The translations under genes and the position numbers were made by a program. DNA of 64,000 nucleotides, from assembly GCF_019703515.2 (NCBI RefSeq), contig NC_059385.1:28872001-28936000 (forward strand). Direction: 5' to 3'. How positions within the stretch are numbered: the first letter of the stretch is position 1; each line of letters begins with the position of its first letter. Source of the stretch: Myxocyprinus asiaticus (lineage: Eukaryota; Chordata; Actinopteri; Cypriniformes; Catostomidae). Shown piece by piece: positions 57,386 to 64,000 of this stretch. The notes under the pieces are model-generated. The model was not told where the DNA came from. It did no database searches and saw nothing but the letters and a program-made list of their open reading frames with translations.

Positions 57386-58381
57386 GCCACCTGCGGTGGT
57401 AGACACGATCACTCAGGCTAGGGCCCCCTCTATGAGGCGCCTGTATGCCTTTAAGTGGCATCTGTTTGCTAAGTGGTGTTCTTCCATTCAGGAAGACCCC
57501 CAGAGATGCGCAGTCGGATCAGTGCTTTCCTTCCTGCAGGAGAGGTTGGAAGGGTGGCTGTCACCTTCCACCATGAAGGTGTACGTTGCCGCCATAGCAG
57601 CACACCACAATGCAGTCGATGGTAAGTCCTTAGGGAAGCACGACCTGATCATCAGGTTCCTAAGAGGCGCCAGGAGGCTGAATCCCTCCAGACCGTGCCT
57701 CGTTCCCTCATCGGACCTCTCTGTAGTTCTTCAGGGTCTACAGAGAGCCCCCTTTGAGCCTTTGCAGTCAACTGAGCTTAAGGCACTCTCCTTGAAGACT
57801 GCCCTCCTGACTGCGCTCACTTCCATCAAGAGGGTAGGTGACCTGCAAGCGTTCTCTGTCAGCGAAACGTGCCTGGAGTTCGGTCCAGGTTACTCTCACG
57901 TGATCCTGAGACCCTGACTGGGCTATGTGCCCAAGGTTCCCACCACCCCTTTAGGGACCAGGTGGTGAACCTGCAAGCACTGCCCCAGGAGGAGGCAGAC
58001 CCAGCCCTGTTGTCGCTGTGTCCGGTGCATGCTTTACGCATCTATTTGGATCGCACTCAGAGCTTTAGAATCTCTGAGCAGCTCTTTGTCTGCTTTGGTG
58101 CACAGCGGAAAGGAAGCGCTGTCTCCAAGCAGAGGATCGCCCACTGGCTCATTGACACCATAACTATGGCATATGTCGCCTAGGACATGCCGCCCCCGGT
58201 AGGGCTACAAGCCCATTCTACCAGGGGTGTAGCGGCTCCCTGGGCCCTGGCCAGGGGTGCCTCTCTAACAGATATTTGCAGAGCAGTGGGCTGGGCGACA
58301 CCCAACACCTGTGCAAGGTTCTACAACCTCCGGGTGGAACTGGTTTCATCCCAGGTAGTGGCACGCAACACAAGCGGATAA
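57351..58381 (+). pseudogene. DIRS tyrosine recombinase, broken
   Basis: The first part (57351-57917) has the SAM-like N-terminal domain (FKWHLFAKWCSS; LSFLQERLEGWLSPSTMKVY) and the box I arginine in TSIKRVGDLQA. A stop (57916) and a frame change near 57948 follow. The rest, from 57950, gives DQVVNLQALPQEEADPALLS and an in-frame TAG at 58181-58183. It then has box II HSTRG (His-x-x-Arg), the GWATPNT motif and the candidate nucleophile tyrosine in ARFYNL. All catalytic residues survive, spread over two frames and past one stop. The enzyme would integrate a circular DNA copy without target duplication. Confidence 0.85.
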
Positions 58382-59143
58382 GCCCGGGATAGCTGGTCGG
58401 GTGTATCGCTTGCACATAGTGCCTTCCACCTCCCTTGGAGCTGAAGACGTGTGCCATTAATTCCCAGTAGTGTTCACAAACTTTGTTCCCTGGTTGACTT
58501 CCTCTGAGCCCTGTGGCAGTCGAGTTTTCGGAGAGACTCGCTGCTGGCCCAGTACACGCGCTAACTAAGAGCACTGTTCTGGGGTAGGTGCTCTGCATGT
58601 GGCGGTTCCCTGTAAGGCTAACCCCATGCAATATATATCTTCCGCTAGTTCGTTTCCCTACTGGCAAACTGCATCTTCCTTGGGCAGAGCCCCTCTGCCC
58701 CAGTCTCCATGTTTGTAGTAACTCCTCCCCCATTGGGCGGGATCTACCTTGAAGGCTCTCCACATGGTTGGAAAGACCATGTGACGAATTCTTCCACTTA
58801 AATATCCCCCCCCCTCTCTTTGGGCAAGGTGTGGTCTCTGCGGTGTCTTCCCCTTGGGAGGGACACCCCCCTACTAGACCTGGCGGCCCAGTCGGATATT
58901 CCCCCTTCTTTTTTAGGGAGTGGAAAAAAACAAGGGGAAAAGAGGCCACGACTGGATTAAGCCTGTTTCTATCTTTTGGGTAGTCGACTTGTCTTGGCCG
59001 TTCGACACTCATAAATATGTTGGGGGAGGTTACGTATTGACCTGGTGTGCTGGCTATGAGGCACACAGTAGTCTTCCCACCACACACCGCCAGTTCACGT
59101 AACACAGTTCAGCCAATTGTGGCGTTTCGTATAGGGACCCCTA
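58382..59143. other. DIRS 3' noncoding region
   Basis: GC-rich sequence between the recombinase and the internal complementary region. The 295-codon minus frame 58218-59105 is a by-product of GC-rich composition and overlaps the recombinase C-terminus. I reject it as a gene. Confidence 0.6.
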
Positions 59144-59239
59144 ATACATCAACACAACGTCGAGTGAGTGACAGATAGGGAACGTCATGGTTACTTGTGT
59201 AACCTCCGTTCCCTGATGGAGGGAACGAGACGTTGTGTC
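59144..59239. repeat. DIRS internal complementary region
   Basis: CAACACAACGTCGAGTGAGT then GACAGATAGGGAA is the inverse of the left terminus (53717-53750). CGTCATGGTTACTTGTGTAA then CCTCCGTTCCC is the inverse of the right terminus (59466-59513). The two are fused here, as the joined ends of a circle would be. Confidence 0.9.
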
Positions 59240-59308
59240 CCTCCTGCCACAATGCTGAACTACCCGCTGAAATGGCCGGACCTTATATCGGCTCCTCAGC
59301 ATAAAACC

Positions 59309-59513
59309 TGAATGAGTGGTTGCATACCAGCTCCTTTTATACCCGTATGTCCGGGGAAGTGGCATGCAAATACCACTCGCCAATTTTCATTGGCCTTTTA
59401 TCAAAGACCAGAGGTGTCTCGGGCTCCCAAGAGTGACCCCCTAGTGTCACTACATCGACACAACGTCTCGTTCCCTCCATTAGGGAACGGAGGTTACACA
59501 AGTAACCATGACG
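59309..59513 (-). repeat. DIRS right inverted terminal repeat and right terminus
   Basis: 59309-59465 is the inverse of the left repeat. 59466-59513 (CGTCTCGTTCCCTCCATTAG, GTTACACAAGTAACCATGACG) is unique to the right end and templated in the internal complementary region. Confidence 0.9.
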
Positions 59514-59556
59514 ATATCTGGGATGGCATGAGGTTGAGTAAATGATTAGAGAATCC
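59514..59556. repeat. fold-back MITE, right tip
   Basis: ATATCTGGGATGGCATGAGG then TTGAGTAAATGATTAGAGAA is the inverse of the left tip near 53497-53536. It completes the element split by DIRS. Confidence 0.75.
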
Positions 59557-60471
59557 ATCCTCCATCTTCCATCCTTCCTCTATTCAACGCCTTGTTTTTC
59601 TTTAACACCAGGTGTTACGGTAGTGACTGTACTGTTTTTGTTAGTGACCAGAATATTTTGCTGGCAAGGTCATATCATATAATAACATTATATCATATTT
59701 TTTAACCTTAACTTATAAAATGTTTTATTGAAAATATTACAAACACAAATGTTTTATGATAAATAAAATGTAGTAATTAAGGACATAACAGTTGTTCCCA
59801 TTATCTGTATTTGAAAGGACCTACACAACTTTTGAATTGTGACTGAAGTAAAGGACTACTTGCTCATACTACTTGTTTTCATACAGATGAGGAATAGTTT
59901 CAAATTACTCAAGCGGTTTCAGTTTAAGGAAATAAGAGCTCAACAATAATATTAATACTAAGCCTTAGCTGTCTAACTTTCTGAGTACTTTAACTAATGT
60001 ATCCTAAAAAATTCTGTAACAAAATAAACAAATCCAACATCTAAAAGACAAATACAACCAGGAAGTGAAACTACATCCCTTTCAATCATGGCTGCACAGT
60101 GAGTAGTTTTGATCCCATTATTTTGAAGTAAATGTGCTCCAAAGTCTGAAAATCAGTGTGCAACTTTAAAAATGATCACTACCAAACACATTCGCTGCAA
60201 TTAAATAAAGTTTTGGGGGTTTTAATCTAAATATATATTTTTACGTATGTACAACTGTTCAAAGCTTGTGATTTTTTCCTTTAAATTAATGGTTGAAGAT
60301 AACATTTTGTCACTACCAAAACTTTATGATGTGTTCCAGTAGTGACAATTTAGCTAATAAGAAAAGCTTTGAGCTTTTGTATTTTTAGCTAATTTTATCA
60401 CAAGCTGTGAACAGTTTTACATACATAAAAAACAAAAAAATTATATTTTATATTAAAACCCAAAAAGGTTT
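59557..60471. other. no recognised feature
   Basis: AT-rich sequence, no gene or repeat hallmark. Confidence 0.5.
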
Positions 60472-61062
60472 ACAGTGCTGTCAAAAATTATTTGCCCCAT
60501 CCTGATTTATTCTGTTTTTGCCGTATATCTCATACTAAATTTTTTCAAAAAATCAAACAAAATCTTAACAAAAACTGCCCATGTCACACATGCCTAAATC
60601 CGCCACTGCCAACTGGGCCTGTGTGTAAAAGTATGTGCCCTTAGTTACTACTGTAAATTCCCAAAATCTATGAAACTGCATTCATAATGGGGTTCAGCTG
60701 GACTAGACACACCCAGGCCTGGTTACTGCCAGCCAGTTCAATCAAATCACCTAAATAGAACTTTTTCAGCAGCATGAATTTGCCTAAAAGGTCTCACCCA
60801 GTAGCACACTATGCCAAGGTCGAAAGAAATTTCAGAATTGGTTAGGAAAAAGTTATTGAAATACAACAGTCTGGGAAGGGTTACAAAGCTATTTCAAAGG
60901 CTCTAGGACTCCACTGAGAACTACAGTGAGAGCCATTATCTCCAAATGGAGAAAACTTGGTACAGTAGTGAAAATTCCCAGAAGTGGCCGACCTTCCAAA
61001 ATTCCTCCAAGAGCACAGCGACGACTCATCCAGGAAGTCACAAAACAGCCTCAGCAAAATAG
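60472..61062 (+). mobile_element. 5' part of a Tc1 element with transposase N-terminus
   Basis: The left end ACAGTGCTGTCAAAAATTAT then TTGCCCC resembles termini of a common fish Tc1 group. The transposase reads from about 60820 (KGYKAISKALGL, then RAIISKWRKLGTVVKIPRSG and RPSKIPPRAQRRLIQEVTK at 60930-61045): two helix-turn-helix regions joined by a GRPS hook. A stop and frameshift precede 60926. The DDE domain is absent because the copy ends where the MITE fragment begins. Confidence 0.75.
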
Positions 61063-61372
61063 CATTATGCCTCTTTTTAATCTAACCATAATAGTCTATT
61101 TTTACTGCATTTTGGCAAATCATTAGTTAGTCAATTTAAGGATTTTGAGTAATGTAACTATGAGTAAGTGTATTTATTAAGAATCTATAACATGTACGTT
61201 AAAATACTCAATATTTGGCATGTATTGCATGAAAGTCTCCCTTATTTTTATTTGTGCTGTTATGACTGCAAATCAGTGATTTATAAAGCATTTGTAAATA
61301 ACACATTACTCATTTAAGAACCCCTTCATAAACCCTTAATATAGGGAACATTAATGTAAAGTGTTACCATCT
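61063..61372. repeat. right half of the 22937-23726 MITE family
   Basis: AACCATAATAGTCTATTTTT, GTATTTATTAAGAATCTATA and the end AGGGAACATTAATGTAAAGT then GTTACC match the second half of the copy at 23440-23726. The left half is missing at the Tc1 junction. Confidence 0.7.
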
Positions 61373-62371
61373 TATTGTTAATGTCATGCTTACAGTACAT
61401 CTTTGTCCTGTAAGGGCCCTGTAAAGCACACCCATAAGTGAAAAAAAAAACCCCAAACATATTTAACTCAAAACTTTAATCTGTGCATTAAAAAGTAATT
61501 CTGGAGTATGTAAAGACAGACTGTGGCGCGTTGGAAACCAAAGCGCTTTACCCTCTTTAAGAACCCTGACCTTTAGTTTCCTATCAGAGTGAAAGCATTT
61601 TTATTAACAGTTTACTGAAAAAGAAATCATGATTGCAACTTTCTGACCAATCAGAGTGCAACACATCAGATTACCACGGCAACATCTGGAGGGCCACTAA
61701 TATGCCACATATGTTTTTCACTGTTAATGTGTAAACATGTTTTTTTGTTCCACCTTTCTCCAGCACACTTTCACTTAAGAGTGATAAACTGAGATTTTAC
61801 ACTCTTTAGTAAGAGTTCAGTAATCCACATGGATACGTCACTGGGGTCAGTCGCTAACCCAAGTACTAGTGAGAACATTAAAATACCCAGAAGCACTTAA
61901 AAAATAAAGCATCTGTCAATTTAGCAGTTTTGCGTGCAGTGCAACTGTACAGTCATACAACTGTGATGTTTTTGGGGGATGTTAAAAAACAACAACATAT
62001 TTACATAAAGGCAAATATGACTTTAACCCATATTTTGTCTAAGTGCCTGATAAAGCGAACGTCACACATATATTTTTCAGGTTTCCATACATGATACCAT
62101 TCTCACAATTCCAGGCATGTTTCCATTGATACACTGTACACACACACACATTTGACAAGCACTGAATGTGCAATATTAAAATAATAAATGGGAAATGAGG
62201 GCTAGTTGTCACACACATTCTCCAGTCAATCCTTTCAGAATAGTTGTATTTATTTATTATTTCAAAATAAATTTCTGAAGCTACTGAACAGAATAAAGAA
62301 ACAATGAATTTCATGCGTGTAGTTCCTACTACTAAAAGTGGAACGCTAGCCTGCAACTGTTAACTTGCAGT
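61373..62371. other. no recognised feature
   Basis: AT-rich sequence with a short A-run (61441-61450) and CA-rich stretch (62140-62152). Minus frame 62039-62356 has no motif. Confidence 0.5.
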
Positions 62372-62968
62372 TAAAAAGGAATAGTTCACCAAAAATTTAA
62401 ATTCTCTCATAATTTACTCACCTTCATGCCATCCCAGATGTGTATGACTTTCTTTCTTCTGGTGAACACAGATTAAGATTTCTAGAAGAATATTTCAGCT
62501 CTTTTGAGCCATACAATACAAGTGAATGGGTGCCAAAATTCTGACACTCCAAAAATCACATAAAGGCAGCATAAAAGTAATCCATACGACTCCAGATGTG
62601 ATATGATAGGTGTGGGTGAGAAACAGATCAGTATTTAAGTACATTTTTGCTTGAAATTCTTCTCCCTCCCCAGTAGGGGGCATATGCATGAAGAATGTGA
62701 ATCACCAAAAACACAAGAAGATGAATGTGAAAGTGAAAGTTAAAGTGGAGATTTACTGAGCAGGGAGGAGAATATAATAAAAATGGGCTTAAATATTTAT
62801 TGGTTTCTCACCCACACCTGTCAAATCGCTTTTGGAGTCATTGATTTAACCACTGGAGTCTTATGGATTACTTTTATGCTGACTTGTGTGATTTTTGGAG
62901 CTTCAAAATTTTGACTCCCATTCAAAACCAATAGAGCTGAGAAATCGTTCTAAAAACCTTAATTTGTG

Positions 62969-62972
<4 letters not shown>
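62372..62972. mobile_element. long fold-back (palindromic) MITE
   Basis: The left arm (AAGGAATAGTTCACC; AGCATAAAAGTAATCC; GATAGGTGTGGGTGAGAAAC) and right arm (GTTTCTCACCCACACCTGTC; GGATTACTTTTATGCTGAC; TAGAGCTGAGAA) are inverse over about 250 bases around a centre near 62700. The outer right tip is replaced by a (TA)n tract. It has no coding capacity. Fragments of the family are at 4268, 5348 and 53465/59514. Confidence 0.8.

Positions 62973-63016
<44 letters not shown>
62973..63016. repeat. (TA)n microsatellite
   Basis: About 22 TA units between the fold-back element and a Tc1 terminus. Confidence 0.95.
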
Positions 63017-63020
<4 letters not shown>

Positions 63021-63026
63021 TATATA

Positions 63027-63494
63027 CACTGATCAGCCACAATATTAAAACCACTGACAGGTGAAGTGAATAACATTTATTATCTTGTTACAATGGCACC
63101 TGTCAAGCGGTGGGATATATTACGCAGCAAGTGAACAGTCAGTTCTTGAATTTCACGTGTTGGAAGCAGAAAAAATAGGTAAGCGTAAGGATCTAAGTGA
63201 CTTTGACAAGGGCCAAATTGTGATGGCTAGACGGCTAGGTCATCTCCTAAACGGCAGGTCTTGTGGAGTGTTCCCGATATGCAGTGGTTAGTACCTACCA
63301 AAAGTGGTCCAAGGAAGGACAACCGGTGTACCGGCGACAGGGTCATGGGCGCCCAAGGCTCACTGATGCGCTTGAGGAGCAAAGGCTAGCCCGTCTGGTC
63401 CGATCCCACAGAAGAGCTACTGTAGCACAAATTGCTGAAAAACTTAATGCTGGCCATGATAGGAAGGTGTCAGAACACACATTGGTGGACAGGG
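63027..63494 (+). mobile_element. Tc1 element, 5' portion with transposase N-terminus
   Basis: Starts CACTGATCAGCCACAATATT, a terminus I know from a widespread fish Tc1 family. The transposase is visible as GKRKDLSDFDKGQIVMARRL (63179-63238), a frameshift, then VVSTYQKWSKEGQPVYRRQG and RLARLVRSHRRATVAQIAEK (63283-63440), the paired-type DNA-binding region. It ends in VSEHT at 63480, where the orientation flips. Confidence 0.8.
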
Positions 63495-63680
63495 GTCCAC
63501 CATATCTTCCCCAGGTAAACAAAGCACACACACCCGGCTGTCCACATGATCTAAAATAAAACGTGATTCATCAGACCAGGCCACCTTTTTCCATTGCTCC
63601 ATGGTCCAGTTCTGACGCTCACATGCCCATTGTAGGCACTTTCGGCGGTGGACAGGGGTCAGCATGGGCACTCTGATGGG
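63490..63680 (-). pseudogene. Tc1 transposase middle segment in inverted orientation
   Basis: The minus frame from 63671, MPMLTPVHRRKCLQWACERQ, NWTMEQWKKVAWSDESRF, carries the first catalytic aspartate motif (WSDESRF). It belongs right after the N-terminal part encoded on the plus strand at 63283-63480. The breakpoint lies in a hairpin, GGTGGAC...GTCCACC (63484-63501). It is either an inversion within one element or two copies head to head. The remaining DDE residues are missing. Confidence 0.75.
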
Positions 63681-63689
63681 TCAGAATCC

Positions 63690-63876
63690 CACAACGATTG
63701 GGCCAGCCGATAGTTCTGGTACCTAAGAGCGATGGCTCCGTCCGGTTCTGTGTGGAATATAGGAAAGTCAACGCGGTGTCGAAATTTGATGCATATCCAA
63801 TGCCTCGTATTGACAAACTGCTCGATCAGTTGGGCACGGCTCACTCTTATTCAATACTGGATTTAACAAAGGGATT
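63690..63876 (+). pseudogene. Gypsy reverse transcriptase fragment
   Basis: Encodes SPIVLVPKSDGSVRFCVEYR, VNAVSKFDAYPMPRIDKLLD and SILDLTKGL, the finger and first-aspartate (LDLTKG) motifs of Ty3/Gypsy RT. The frame hits TAA at 63878-63880 in what appears to be different sequence. No other domain of this element lies in the window. It is a different family from the copy at 15452-20457, judging by these motifs. Confidence 0.8.
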
Positions 63877-64000
63877 GTAATATCTGAGGTTGTTACCCCT
63901 CCTACCAACCACCAGAGGGATCCCTCTCCCGAATACTGATCATCTCCCATTTCTCCTCTGCTCATTTCCTGTTTTCACCATGTATAAACAGCCATTCACC
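63877..64000 (+). repeat. possible LTR start, runs off the window
   Basis: Begins TGTAATATCTGAGG and has ACCATGTATAAACAG at 63977-63991, a TATA-like box, with C/T-rich stretches before it. This resembles fish Gypsy LTRs. The window ends before it can be confirmed. Confidence 0.3.

Larger units (their letters stand above)
53717..59513 (+). mobile_element. DIRS1-like tyrosine-recombinase retrotransposon
   Basis: About 5.8 kb with inverted terminal repeats (53737-53905 against 59309-59465). It has an internal complementary region (59144-59239) that copies the two outer ends joined together, which is the diagnostic DIRS layout. In between lie remains of gag, RT/RNase H and a tyrosine recombinase, all on the plus strand. 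There is no target duplication, as expected of recombinase-mediated integration. Multiple frameshifts and stops make it inactive. It is much more GC-rich than the surrounding DNA. Confidence 0.9.

Noticed and set aside
57028..57461. Minus-strand frames inside the DIRS element
   Set aside because: Antisense to RT/RNase H and recombinase sequence with clear motifs on the plus strand.
58218..59105. 295-codon open frame on the minus strand
   Set aside because: It lies antisense to the DIRS recombinase end and noncoding tail, in GC-rich DNA, and has no motif.

Overview
The window looks like intergenic or intronic DNA of a teleost fish, most likely a cyprinid. Evidence for this is the AT-rich background and the mix of decayed teleost mobile elements: Sleeping Beauty-like Tc1, L1 and Tx1 LINEs, Ty3/Gypsy, DIRS1, hAT, piggyBac, fold-back MITEs, and short repeats I associate with cyprinid genomes. 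I see no complete host gene. Host signals are limited to two weak candidate exons (1022-1136, 22453-22564), one decayed terminal exon of a fish gene family (50715-50988, minus), and a few GC- or homeobox-motif-rich stretches that could be conserved noncoding elements (5500-5960, 24690-25140, 47830-48060, 48340-48540).

Layout. 1-6200: mostly unrecognised sequence. 6240-13150: an L1-clade LINE on the minus strand, broken by a TTAA-precise piggyBac-like insertion (6386-8261). 13569-14735: a Tc1 element whose transposase has lost its catalytic core. 15452-20457: a Ty3/Gypsy element with two LTRs and a GACCC target duplication. It lies in a longer unnamed repeat that also carries a tRNA-type SINE with its own target duplication. 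22937-23726: a MITE. 25630-28103: a hAT element with a second hAT element (26260-27392) inside it. 29551-29954: a Harbinger-like MITE. 32537-34689: a mosaic of two Tc1 families and an LTR-like block. 34850-36919: a gag-only LTR retrotransposon with an 11-residue repeat. 37457-37992: a TTAA MITE. 38150-47090: a Tx1-type LINE whose ORF1 is split by a 4.56 kb element, and whose ORF2 is mostly replaced by a 138-bp tandem array. 48956-50583: a Sleeping Beauty-like Tc1 with a nearly full but mutated transposase. 51335-52795: a palindromic MITE with a hAT insertion. 53717-59513: a DIRS1-like tyrosine-recombinase retrotransposon inside a fold-back MITE. 60472-64000: fragments of Tc1, MITE and Gypsy.

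The most notable item is the element at 42403-46959. Its terminal repeats are arranged as split direct repeats, in minus-strand order A1-internal-B1-A2-B2. It has no target-site duplication. The same 4 bases (ATTT) lie at its left junction, its right junction and its internal B1/A2 junction. Removing it with one ATTT closes the LINE ORF1 reading frame. These are the expected marks of tyrosine-recombinase (Ngaro/PAT-type) integration. However, the 4 kb interior carries no recognisable reverse transcriptase or recombinase and is built from short GC-rich repeats, so it looks like a non-autonomous member mobilised in trans.

No gene in the window appears to work with another in a pathway. The history is one of repeated nested insertion. 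Where I see both ends I give the target duplication or the junction. All coordinates were read by eye, so boundaries marked approximate may be off by tens of bases.
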